DNA of 64,000 nt from Streptomyces thermolilacinus SPC6 (lineage in GTDB: Bacteria > Actinomycetota > Actinomycetes > Streptomycetales > Streptomycetaceae): NCBI RefSeq assembly GCF_000478605.2, contig NZ_ASHX02000001.1, positions 3,945,895-4,009,894 on the forward strand. Direction: 5' to 3'. Below, piece after piece: positions 33,548 through 42,081 of the stretch (its first letter is position 1; each line of letters begins with the position of its first letter). The position numbers and the translations under genes were made by a program. Under the pieces are notes generated by a model that searched no databases, was not told where the DNA came from, and saw only the letters and a program-made list of their open reading frames with translations.

Positions 33548-36259
33548 ATGAAGAGATCCAGAGGGCTGCACGCCGCCCTCGCCCTGTCCCTGGCGGCCGG
33601 TCTGGGGGCGGTCGCCGCTCCGCAGGCCACCGCACTCACCGCACCGGTGCCCTTCACCGCGGACGACCTGCCCACCTGGCAGACCAACGGCATCGTCTGG
33701 GCTCTCGCCGAGGCGAGCGGCGTGGTCTTCGCGGGCGGCACCTTCTCCGCCGTACGGCCCCCCGAGGGCGCGTCCGGCACCGAGCGGCAGGCGCTGAACT
33801 TCGTCGCGCTCGACGCGGCGACGGGCGCCCCCACCGACTGCCGGCTGTCGTTCACGGTCTCCTCCGGCACCGCCACCGTGCGCGCCCTGGCCGTGTCGCC
33901 CGACAAGCGCACCCTGTACGCGGGCGGCTACTTCGGCGCCGTCAACGGCATGCCCGTGTCCAGCGTCGCCGCCATCGACATCGCGACCTGCGCCCCGAAG
34001 GACCCCTTCAACGCGGCCTTCCCCGCCACCGTGCGCGCCCTCGCCGTCACCGACGACACGGTGTACGCGGGCGGCGACTTCACCACCGTCAACGGCCAGC
34101 CCCGCGCGCGGTACGCCGCCGTGGACGCGACGACCGGCGCCCTGCGGCCGTTCCGGGCCGACGTCGACGAGCCGGGCCGGGCCGTCGAGGTCACCCCCGA
34201 CGGACGGCACGCCCTGCTCGGCGGCGACTTCTTCACCGTCAACGGCGCCTCCTCGCACGCCCTCGCCGTGGTGGACGCCACGACCGGCGCGAACGTCAAG
34301 ACGTACCCGGGCTTCATCATGAACAGCTCGGTCGTCAAGGACATCGACACGGACGCCACCGGCTTCTACACCGCCAACGAGGGAACCGGCGGCTTCGACG
34401 GCCGGATCGCCCTGGAGCTGAACACCCTGGAGCAGCGCTGGCGGGACACCTGCCTGGGCGCCACCCAGGCCGTCGAGTCCCACAAGGGCGTGCTGTACAG
34501 CGCCTCGCACGCGCACGACTGCGGTCTCGTCGGAGAGTTCCCCGACGGCCGCCGCTACCACTTCCTCGCGCAGCCGACGACGTCCGTCGGCAAGCTGGGC
34601 TGGTTCCCCGACACCAACGACGGCATCGGGGAGGGCATCGGCCCGCGTGTGATCACGATCGCCGCCAAGGACGGCGTCGAATACCTGTGGTCGGGCGGCG
34701 AGTTCACCACCGTCAACGGCGCCCCCGCCCAGGGCCTCACCCGCTTCGCCTCCACCGGCGACACGGGCCGGCCCACCACGCCCGTCGCCGACGCGGCCAG
34801 CGTCAAACCGGGCGAGGTCCACGTCCGCTGGCGCACCAGCCTCGACCTGGACGACAGCCGCCTCACGTACAAGGTGTACCGGGACGGCGCGGCCACCCCG
34901 GTCGCCACCGTCGCCGCCGACTCGCTGCCCTGGCACCGCCCGCAGGCGTCGTTCACCGACACGGGCCTCACCCCGGGCACCACCCACACCTACCGGGTGA
35001 CCGCCACGGACGGCGCCGGGAACGTCAGCGGCCTGTCCGCCACGGTCAGCGCCACCGTCGCGGTGTCCGCGCAGCCGTACGCCTCCCAGGTCATCGCCGA
35101 CGGCGCCCAGCTGTACTGGCGCTACGACGACACGGTCACCCCGTACGTCGCGGACTCCTCCAACGGGGACACGAGCGGCCTCCAGTCCGGCGCGCCCGTC
35201 CAGGGCCAGCCCGGCGTGGTCGCGGACGGCAGCAAGGCGTTCGGGTTCGACGGCGTGGACGCCAAGGTGTACAGCGACCGGCGGGTCACCGTCGGCGACG
35301 CGTACACGATCGAGACGTGGTTCAGGACCACCACGACACGCGGCGGCAAGCTGATCGGGTTCGGCAACAACACCACCCGCAACAGCGGCCGGTACGACAA
35401 GCACATCTACATGAACAACTGGGGCCAGCTGTACTTCGGCGCCTACGACGGCACCGCCCGCTACCTCAGCACCCCGGGCACGTACAACGACGGCAAGTGG
35501 CACCACGTCGTCGGCACCCAGGGCCCCTCCGGGATGACCCTGTACGTCGACGGCAGGCGCATCGGCGGCAACGGCTACTCCGGCCACGAGCGGTACGCCG
35601 GGTACTGGCACATCGGCGGCGACGCCGTCGGCAACTGGCCGTCCCGCCCGTCGAGCAACTACTTCGCCGGGCAGCTCGACGAGACCGCCGTCTACCCGAC
35701 CGCGCTCACCGCCACCCAGGTCGCGGGCCACTACGCGCGCGCCTCCCAGAAGGGCGACACGGTCACCACCGTGACCCCGGTCGCGGACACGTACGTCAAC
35801 GGGGCCTCCACCGGCACCAACTACGGCGCCGCGACCTCGCTGGCCGTGCGCGGCAGCGCCGCCTACGAGACGTACCTCCGCTTCACCCTGCCCGCCGCCC
35901 CCGCCGGGACGCGGCTCGCCGGGGCGTCGCTGGAGGTCCGCACCGACTCGTCGGCCACCGCCGGGTCCACCGACCCCGTGCTGGTACGGCCGGTCACCGG
36001 CGCCTGGTCGGAGACCGGGGTCACGTACGCGACGAAACCGGCGGTCGGCACCCGGGTGCTGGGCACGCTCACCCCGCCCGCGGGCCCGAGCTCCGGCGCG
36101 TCCGTCCAGCTCGACCCGGAGGCCGTCGCCGCCGCGCTGGGCGGCGACTACAGCGTGGCGCTGACCGGCGGGGGCACGGACGCCCTGTGGCTCTGGTCCC
36201 GCGAGGCCCCCGCCTCGGGCGGCACGCCCCGGCTGACCCTCACCTTCTCCCCGCTGTAG
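33548..36259 (+). CDS. Secreted multidomain protein: beta-propeller, FN3, LamG, DNRLRE
   Basis: 903 residues with a Sec signal peptide (MKRSRGLHAALALSLAAGLGAVAAPQATA). Residues ~40-400 hold repeats of the type YAGGDFTTVNGQPRARYAAVD, typical of a delta-60-type beta-propeller. An FN3 domain (~405-500), a LamG/concanavalin-like lectin domain (~510-730: YTIETWFRT, WHHVVGTQGPSGMTLYVDG, GQLDETAVYPTALT) and a C-terminal DNRLRE domain (~735-903: ADTYVNGASTGTNYGAATSLAVRG) follow. No catalytic motif seen. Its place within the island suggests binding of polysaccharide or cell wall. A six-G run ends 3 nt before the start codon. Confidence 0.88.
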   Translation: MKRSRGLHAALALSLAAGLGAVAAPQATALTAPVPFTADDLPTWQTNGIVWALAEASGVVFAGGTFSAVRPPEGASGTERQALNFVALDAATGAPTDCRLSFTVSSGTATVRALAVSPDKRTLYAGGYFGAVNGMPVSSVAAIDIATCAPKDPFNAAFPATVRALAVTDDTVYAGGDFTTVNGQPRARYAAVDATTGALRPFRADVDEPGRAVEVTPDGRHALLGGDFFTVNGASSHALAVVDATTGANVKTYPGFIMNSSVVKDIDTDATGFYTANEGTGGFDGRIALELNTLEQRWRDTCLGATQAVESHKGVLYSASHAHDCGLVGEFPDGRRYHFLAQPTTSVGKLGWFPDTNDGIGEGIGPRVITIAAKDGVEYLWSGGEFTTVNGAPAQGLTRFASTGDTGRPTTPVADAASVKPGEVHVRWRTSLDLDDSRLTYKVYRDGAATPVATVAADSLPWHRPQASFTDTGLTPGTTHTYRVTATDGAGNVSGLSATVSATVAVSAQPYASQVIADGAQLYWRYDDTVTPYVADSSNGDTSGLQSGAPVQGQPGVVADGSKAFGFDGVDAKVYSDRRVTVGDAYTIETWFRTTTTRGGKLIGFGNNTTRNSGRYDKHIYMNNWGQLYFGAYDGTARYLSTPGTYNDGKWHHVVGTQGPSGMTLYVDGRRIGGNGYSGHERYAGYWHIGGDAVGNWPSRPSSNYFAGQLDETAVYPTALTATQVAGHYARASQKGDTVTTVTPVADTYVNGASTGTNYGAATSLAVRGSAAYETYLRFTLPAAPAGTRLAGASLEVRTDSSATAGSTDPVLVRPVTGAWSETGVTYATKPAVGTRVLGTLTPPAGPSSGASVQLDPEAVAAALGGDYSVALTGGGTDALWLWSREAPASGGTPRLTLTFSPL

Positions 36260-36269
36260 CAGCGCGCGG

Positions 36270-36299
36270 CCGGGGCGGCGCGCCGACGCGCCGCCCCGG
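36270..36299. terminator. Hairpin after the propeller/LamG gene
   Basis: Perfect 13-bp stem (36270-36282 with 36287-36299) and CCGA loop, 11 nt past the stop codon. Confidence 0.75.
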
Positions 36300-36327
36300 A
36301 CCGCGCACCCACCACCAGGAGCCGTAC

Positions 36328-37071
36328 ATGCGCACCCACCTCCGCCGTCCCGTCGCCACGTCCCTGGCGCTGGCGGCGGCGCTCGCCCTGGCGGGCTGCT
36401 CGTCCGGCGACTCCGGCCGCTCCGGCGACCCCGGCTCCGGTCGTACGGAGGGGGCGGCGGCGCCCGCCACGGCCCCGGCCTCCCTGTCGGCGGCCGAACG
36501 GGTCGCCGGGGAGCAGGACGGCGCCGCGACCACCGGGCCCAGCTCCGCGCCCGGTGCCGCGCCCGCGCCCGAAGGCACCCCGGCCGGGCCCGTACGGCCC
36601 GACGCGGCGCTCACCCCGGCCACCGGCTCGTTCACACCGAAGGAGAAGCGGTACCTGAGCGGCCGGGTCCCGCAGGCCGTCGATCCCGCCGCCGTCCTCG
36701 ACGTGGGTAAGGAGACCTGCCAGCGGATCTCCCGGACCGCCAAGCACGACAAGGACGCCGCCGCGGCGGCCGTCGTCGCCGGGGACCTGCGCGACGCCGA
36801 CGACGCCGTCACCCACCTGTGCCCCGACCAGCGCCCGGTCCTCGACGCGGCCGAGGGCGGCTACCCGGACGGCACCCACGCCTCCCCGGCCGCCGGCCGC
36901 TACCGGACCGTGTCCGCGGGGCCCGGCTGCTCCTGGCAGGTCACCGACGCGAAGGGCACCCGCGTCGCCGGAGGCCCCGCCCCCGGCGCCACAGGACCGC
37001 ACACCCTCACCATCCCGCCCGGCGCCGCCCGCTTCGAGTCCAGCGGCTGCTACGCCTGGCTGCGCGCCTGA
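36328..37071 (+). CDS. Secreted lipoprotein of unknown function
   Basis: 247 residues from ATG 36328. Signal peptide with lipobox LALAGC; Cys23 would be lipidated. A long Ser/Gly/Pro/Ala-rich spacer leads to a helical domain (TPKEKRYLSGRVPQAVDPAAVLDVGKETCQRISRTAKHDKDAAAAAVVAGDL). A small C-terminal beta domain carries paired cysteines (GPGCSWQVTDAKGTRVAGG, SSGCYAWLRA). The latter resembles the short beta-sheet modules at the end of many Streptomyces cell-surface lipoproteins. It follows the propeller/LamG gene and may work with it at the cell surface. Confidence 0.82.
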   Translation: MRTHLRRPVATSLALAAALALAGCSSGDSGRSGDPGSGRTEGAAAPATAPASLSAAERVAGEQDGAATTGPSSAPGAAPAPEGTPAGPVRPDAALTPATGSFTPKEKRYLSGRVPQAVDPAAVLDVGKETCQRISRTAKHDKDAAAAAVVAGDLRDADDAVTHLCPDQRPVLDAAEGGYPDGTHASPAAGRYRTVSAGPGCSWQVTDAKGTRVAGGPAPGATGPHTLTIPPGAARFESSGCYAWLRA

Positions 37072-37164
37072 ACGGCGACGGCCTGACGGGGGCCCTGACG
37101 GCAACGGCCTGACGGGGCGAGGGTCTTTCGGCGACGGCTGCCCGACGGCGCCAGGCCTTGGCCG

Positions 37165-38304
37165 CTACGCCCGGCGGCGGTCCGCCGCCCCGCCGTACAC
37201 GGCCAGCAGCTCGTCCACCACGGCGTCCATGGAGAAGGCCGAACCGGCCAGCGCGTGCGCCGCCGCCGACGCCTTCTCCGCCACCTCCGGCTCCAGCAGC
37301 TCCAGGACGGCGCCCGCGAGGCCCGACGCGTCCGCCACGACCCGGCCCGCGCCCGCCTCCCGGACCGCCGACGCCAGCCCGTTCGACTCGGTCACCACGG
37401 CCGGGGTGCCCACCGACAGTGACTCCAGCACCGACATCGGGAACGGCTCGTCCACCGACGGCAGCACGTACACATGCGCCCGCCGCAGCTCGTCCAGCAC
37501 CTGGGCCGAGCCCAGCGCGCCCACGCACTCCACCCGCTCGCGCAGCCCCAGCCGGTCGATCAGCGCCCGCACGGCGGGCAGTTCACCCTCGTCGGGGCCC
37601 GCCACCACGAACCGCGCGTCCGGGTGGCGGCGCAGCACCTCCGGCGCGGCGGCCACGAAGTCGCACGGACGCTTGCGGGCCTGCAGCCGCGCCGCGTACA
37701 GAATCCTCGGCGGCCCCCCGGGGGCGGGCCGCGCCTCCTGCCGGGGAACGCCGTTGACCAGCCGCACCGCGTGCGGCAGCGGCTCCCCGACGACCGCGTC
37801 CAGGCCGCGCCGCTCGTGCGCGGTGAGGTGCAGTACGGCGTCGGCGCCGCGCAGCACCCGCCGTACGGCCACCGCGTCGAGGACCTTCGCCAGGAGCCGG
37901 TCGCTGGGGTCCACCATGCCGTGCGTCTGGAGCACCAGCGGCACCCGCGCGCGCAGCGCGGCCAGCGCCACCGGCAGGGTCACCAGGTCCCGGGCCAGGT
38001 GCACGTGGACCACGTCGGCGCCCCGCACCAGGCGCCCCGCTGCGGCGAGCAGCGCCGGTGAGGTGATCCCGCTGAAGCCGAGCGGCAGCAGCCGCCGCGC
38101 CGGGTACAGCCGGGCGGGCACGCCCTCCACGTCCGTCGGCGGTACCGGCCCGGACCCGTCGGCCAGGGCCAGCAGGCGCGGGTCGTGACCCCGCTCGCGC
38201 AGCCCGTGCGCCAGGTTCAGGGCGACCCGTACGGGCCCGCCGAACGCGCCGGTGGGGGAGTGCAGGGTGACGGCGTGCAGGACGCGCAGGGAAGCGGCGG
38301 TCAC
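37165..38304 (-). CDS. Glycosyltransferase family 4 (GT-B)
   Basis: 379 residues from GTG 38302-38304, overlapping the stop of the acetyltransferase by two bases. N-terminal Rossmann half with GAFGGPVRVALNLAHGLRERGHD and VVHVHLARDLVTLP. In the C-terminal half are PPRILYAARLQARKRPCDFVAAAPEVL, PDARFVVAGPDEGELPAV and the nucleotide-sugar motif PSVDEPFPMSVLESLSVGTPAVVTESNGLASAV. That block carries the EX7E-type pattern (E-P-F-P-M-S-V-L-E), so a retaining GT4 enzyme. Sugar donor and acceptor unknown. Confidence 0.92.
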   Translation of the reverse strand: MTAASLRVLHAVTLHSPTGAFGGPVRVALNLAHGLRERGHDPRLLALADGSGPVPPTDVEGVPARLYPARRLLPLGFSGITSPALLAAAGRLVRGADVVHVHLARDLVTLPVALAALRARVPLVLQTHGMVDPSDRLLAKVLDAVAVRRVLRGADAVLHLTAHERRGLDAVVGEPLPHAVRLVNGVPRQEARPAPGGPPRILYAARLQARKRPCDFVAAAPEVLRRHPDARFVVAGPDEGELPAVRALIDRLGLRERVECVGALGSAQVLDELRRAHVYVLPSVDEPFPMSVLESLSVGTPAVVTESNGLASAVREAGAGRVVADASGLAGAVLELLEPEVAEKASAAAHALAGSAFSMDAVVDELLAVYGGAADRRRA

Positions 38305-38840
38305 ATGGGCTCCTCGACGGGGCGGCGCGTGCCGTCCGCGGTGTGCAGGGTCAGCTCGGGCAGGTCCCGGTGGAGCACGGCCCCGGCGCCGACGACGGAG
38401 TGGCGGCCGACGCGGGTGCCGGCGAGGACGGTGGCGCGGGCCGCGACCCAGGCGCCGTCCTCGACGGTGATGGGCGCGTTGCGGTACCGGAAGCCGGCGG
38501 CGCGGTGGTCGTGGCTCCCCGTGCACAGCAGCGCCTCCTGCGAGACGCAGACGTGCGCCCCGAGGGTGACCGGCTCCAGGTTGAGCAGCCAGGCGCCCTC
38601 ACCGATCCAGGTGTGGTCGCCGACGGTCAGCTTCCACGGCCACAGGACGCGCACCCGGTGCCGTATGAGCACGTTCTCGCCGATCGTCGCGCCGAACGCC
38701 CGCAGCAGGGCGACCCGCAGCCGGGCCGGGCACCACCAGGCCGTGAAGACCAGGTTCATGACGGCGAACCACAGGGCCTGGGTGAGCTTGCCCCGGCCCT
38801 TGTCGTACCCGGCCAGCGTGAACGCGGACAGGTCGCGCAT
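38301..38840 (-). CDS. WcaF-like polysaccharide O-acetyltransferase (LbetaH)
   Basis: 179 residues from ATG 38838-38840. Left-handed beta-helix acyltransferase with hexapeptide repeats (IGENVLIRHRVRV, LTVGDHTWIGEGAWLLNLEPVTLGAHVCVSQEALLCTGSHDH). The N-terminus LSAFTLAGYDKGRGKLTQALWFAVMNLVFTAWWCPARLRVALLRAFGA is characteristic of putative colanic-acid acetyltransferases of the WcaF type. The catalytic His is in GSHDH. It probably acetylates a sugar of the repeat unit. A six-C run at 38851-38856 is the G-run motif on its strand. Operon with the GT4 gene downstream. Confidence 0.9.
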   Translation of the reverse strand: MRDLSAFTLAGYDKGRGKLTQALWFAVMNLVFTAWWCPARLRVALLRAFGATIGENVLIRHRVRVLWPWKLTVGDHTWIGEGAWLLNLEPVTLGAHVCVSQEALLCTGSHDHRAAGFRYRNAPITVEDGAWVAARATVLAGTRVGRHSVVGAGAVLHRDLPELTLHTADGTRRPVEEPM

Positions 38841-38970
38841 GCGTCGGATTCCCCCCTGTTGCGGCCCGATGCGGAACGACCGTCAGATTAACGGCTGGTG
38901 GCTCCCGCTCACAGGGCATCGCGGGACGCGCTCGTTAGACTGCGCGGAACACGGGGACGGGGGGTACGGA

Positions 38971-40617
38971 GTGACGGCCGACACGACACCCCGCGCCACG
39001 CCCGCCGACCCGCCCGGCGCACCGCCCGGCGCACCCGGGGGCGCGCTGTCCGGTGGCGGACCGCCCGAGGGCCCGCCGCCCCGCACGCCGTCGGGCCACG
39101 CGCCCCGGCCCGTACCGCTGCCGCCGCCGTTCCGGCCGCGCACCCTGCTGTCGCGGGCGCTGTCCGTGCCGCTCGTCCTGGGCCTCTCCGGCTTCCTGCC
39201 GCTCGTCGTCGTCTCCCAGTCCGGCGAGGGCCCGCGCGACGCGGCGTTCTGGCTCCAGGCCGTCCTCACCGTGTACTGCGGGGTGCGGCTGTCCGCGATG
39301 GTGCTGACCTCCCGCCGCAAGCTGCTCCAGGCGACGTTCTGGATGTTCTGCTACATGGCGATGGGCGTCGCCCCGCTGGCGCAGGCCGTCCTCGGGCGTG
39401 TCCCGACCCCGGTCGTCGGCCCGCGCGAGGACCTGGTCCAGGCCGTGTCGCTGGTCCTGCTGGGCTGTTTCGCCTTCGACGTGGGCGCCCTCCTCGCCCG
39501 GTACCGCACCCCCCGCCACCGCGAACGCGGCAGCGGCGGACGGGACTCCGGGCGGGAGTCCGGGCGGGAGACCGGGCGGGCCGCCGACCCCGACGGGCGG
39601 CCCGTGCTGATCCACCGCAGGCGCCTGATGCTGCTGGTCCTCGCCGCCTTCGCGTGCGGCGGGCTTCTGATCGTCAAACTGGGCGGCCCCGCCGTCTTCT
39701 TCAGCAGCCGCCAGGAGATCATCGCCAGCATCGAGGACGCGGGCGTCTCCGGCGACGGCTCCCAGGCGGGCCAGGCGTTCCTGCGCGGCTTCGGCACGGT
39801 CCCGCCGCTGATCGCGCTCCTCGTGTACACGCGCTGGCTGATCACGTCCCGCCGGGCCCGCCGCACCTGGTCCGTCGTCACCGTCTTCGGCGCGCTCGTC
39901 GTCCTGAACGTCATCGTCAACAACCCGGTCTCGAACCCGCGCTACTGGTTCCTCACCGTGCTGTTCGCGCTGCTGTTCACCGCGTTCCCGGTGAGCGCCG
40001 CCATGTACCGGGCGTCCCTGAGCCTCGGCGTGGTCGTCGCGCTGCTCGTCTTCCCGTTCGCCGACCGCTTCCGGTACGACGAGAACAACGCGCGCCAGAT
40101 CGAGACGACGTCGTTCCTGGAACCGCTGGCGCTGAAGGACTACGACCAGGTCGGCATGTTCGCCAACACGATCACCTACGTGGAGTCCGGGCAGGGCCAC
40201 ACGTACGGCTACCAGCTCGCCGGGTCGCTGCTGTTCGCCGTGCCCCGCTCGGTGTGGGCGGACAAGCCGTCCGACACGGGCGTGATGGTCGGCGAGTGGA
40301 TGGGCGCCGTCAACACCAACCTGTCGTCCCCGGTGTGGGCGGAGCTGTGGATCGACTTCGGGCCCGTCGGCATGACGGCGGGCATGGCGGCCCTCGGGTA
40401 CGCCGCCGCGCGCGTGGACCGGCGGGTGGCACGGCGCGCGGTGCGGGGCTCCCCGACCGGCAGCCTGCTGCTGATCACGGCGCCGCTGGTGGCGGGGTAC
40501 TCCTTCATCCTCGTACGCGGCCCGCTCCTCCAGGCCACCGGCAAGGTCGCCATCGCCGCGCTGTGCCTGGCGCTCATCGCCACGTACCGCACCGACCGCG
40601 GGGCCCGCCTGGGCTGA
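38971..40617 (+). CDS. O-antigen/exopolysaccharide polymerase-like membrane protein (Wzy)
   Basis: 548 residues from GTG 38971, with a six-G run at 38959-38964. A Pro-rich N-terminal tail of about 55 residues precedes some ten membrane helices. A long loop contains GPAVFFSSRQEIIASIEDAGVSGDG, and another contains TYVESGQGHTYGYQLAGSLLFAVPRSVWADKPSDTGVMVGEWMGAVNTNLSSPVWAELWIDFG. That last block (Y-G-x-Q, F-x-P-R-x-W-x-x-K-P, E) is typical of the Wzy/WzyE-like polymerase families. It would polymerise repeat units outside the membrane. Confidence 0.85.
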   Translation: MTADTTPRATPADPPGAPPGAPGGALSGGGPPEGPPPRTPSGHAPRPVPLPPPFRPRTLLSRALSVPLVLGLSGFLPLVVVSQSGEGPRDAAFWLQAVLTVYCGVRLSAMVLTSRRKLLQATFWMFCYMAMGVAPLAQAVLGRVPTPVVGPREDLVQAVSLVLLGCFAFDVGALLARYRTPRHRERGSGGRDSGRESGRETGRAADPDGRPVLIHRRRLMLLVLAAFACGGLLIVKLGGPAVFFSSRQEIIASIEDAGVSGDGSQAGQAFLRGFGTVPPLIALLVYTRWLITSRRARRTWSVVTVFGALVVLNVIVNNPVSNPRYWFLTVLFALLFTAFPVSAAMYRASLSLGVVVALLVFPFADRFRYDENNARQIETTSFLEPLALKDYDQVGMFANTITYVESGQGHTYGYQLAGSLLFAVPRSVWADKPSDTGVMVGEWMGAVNTNLSSPVWAELWIDFGPVGMTAGMAALGYAAARVDRRVARRAVRGSPTGSLLLITAPLVAGYSFILVRGPLLQATGKVAIAALCLALIATYRTDRGARLG

Positions 40618-40776
40618 CGGACCCCGCTTCCCCGTACGGATCCTCGTGCGGCGGGCGCGCCTCCCGGTACCGCGCCCCTCACGCCCGGGTCCGGCCTGGC
40701 GAGCAGACCGTGACCGAGCCGACCGTCACCACGTGGCACGCGACCGGCTCCGCCGCGCGACCGCCCGTACCGCCCC

Positions 40777-42081
40777 TCACACCCCCGCGACGGCGGCGGC
40801 CTCGGGGGCCCGGTCCGCCCGGCGCCGTACCCGGGCCACCCGCACCCACGCGGCCAGGGCCTTCGCCGCCGAACCGCCCGCGAGGCCCCACGCCGCGCCG
40901 ACCGCGCCGCCCGCCGCGAACCCCGCGTACAGCAGCGCCACCGACAGCAGCGAGAACACCACCTGCACCGGCAGCGTCTCGCGCGGGCTCAGCACCCGCA
41001 GCGTCAGCAGGGCGCTCACGCCGAGGCCCATCAGCGTGTACTGCGCGGCCGACGCGGGCAGCAGCGCCGCGACCGCCGGCCACGACTCGCCCAGCACGCG
41101 GCGGCCCCAGCCGTCCGGCAGCAGCCACCACACCCCGCCCCACACCGCGCCCGTCGCGGCGAGCGCGCACCCCAGCAGCAGCGTCACCCGCACCACGGAC
41201 CGCCCGCCGCCGAGCCGGTTCAGCAGCGGCGGCCCGAAGCCGTTCGCCGCGCCGAAGAACACGTTCAGCGGCCCGAACAGGGCGGAGGCGCCCCGCAGCG
41301 CGCCCACCGCGAGCGGGCCGCCCACCAGACCCAGGCACAGCACGGCGACCTGGCTGGAACCGTTGCCCACCGCGAACTCCACGACGAACCGCCGCCCCAG
41401 ATGCCCGCGCCGCAGATACCGCCGCACCTGCGCCCGCGCCCCCGCCAGCGGCCGCCGCAGCAGCAGCCCCGCCACCAGGAGCCCCGGCAGCGCGGCCAGC
41501 CCCCAGGCCAGTACGAGCCGCGCGGGCGACGCCCCGGCGGGCTGCGCGGCAAGCACGGCCACCGTCGAGGCGAGCCGCAGCCCGTCGGCGGCCAGCGCGT
41601 GGTGCGGGCGGCCCAGCAGCGAGAAGCAGTACCGTGCCGCGTCCTGGAGCAGCACCACCGGCAGCACCGCGCCCAGCGCCACCAGCGCCCGCGCGCCCGG
41701 CGGCAGCACGACACCCGCCAGCGCCAGCACCACCCCGGTGGCGAGCGCCCCGGCGGCGGTGAAGGCCAGCGCCGAGCGGCAGGCCGACGCCACCGCGCCC
41801 GCACCGCCCCGCACCAGCACCAGCGCCTGCCCGACGTACGCCATGAACAGGCCCAGCGCCACGGTGAACACCAGGTACACCATGGAGAACTCGGCGAACC
41901 CGGCCGCCGTCGAGAGCCGCGCGGCCAGCACCAGCACCAGGATGTTCGTCAGCCCCGCCGCGCCCTGGTCCAGCACGGAGGCCACAGCGGCCGTACGCCC
42001 CCGCAGCGCCCCTCCGGCCACGCCGGGTCCCGTGCCCGGACCGCCCGGACCGCTTCCTGCCCCGATCCCGGCCGTGCTCAC
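40777..42081 (-). CDS. Polysaccharide flippase-like membrane protein (Wzx/MATE-like)
   Basis: 434 residues from GTG 42079-42081, overlapping the stop of the Wzz gene by four bases. About 11-12 hydrophobic segments and few charges, with an N-terminal Gly/Pro tail. LDQGAAGLTNILVLVLAARLSTAAGFAEFSMVYLVFTVALGLFMAYVGQALVL is the usual first helical pair of oligosaccharide flippases. The VEFAVGNGSSQVAVLCLGLVGGPLAVGALRGASALFGPLNVFFGA block matches the second half. It would move lipid-linked repeat units outward. Confidence 0.85.
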   Translation of the reverse strand: MSTAGIGAGSGPGGPGTGPGVAGGALRGRTAAVASVLDQGAAGLTNILVLVLAARLSTAAGFAEFSMVYLVFTVALGLFMAYVGQALVLVRGGAGAVASACRSALAFTAAGALATGVVLALAGVVLPPGARALVALGAVLPVVLLQDAARYCFSLLGRPHHALAADGLRLASTVAVLAAQPAGASPARLVLAWGLAALPGLLVAGLLLRRPLAGARAQVRRYLRRGHLGRRFVVEFAVGNGSSQVAVLCLGLVGGPLAVGALRGASALFGPLNVFFGAANGFGPPLLNRLGGGRSVVRVTLLLGCALAATGAVWGGVWWLLPDGWGRRVLGESWPAVAALLPASAAQYTLMGLGVSALLTLRVLSPRETLPVQVVFSLLSVALLYAGFAAGGAVGAAWGLAGGSAAKALAAWVRVARVRRRADRAPEAAAVAGV

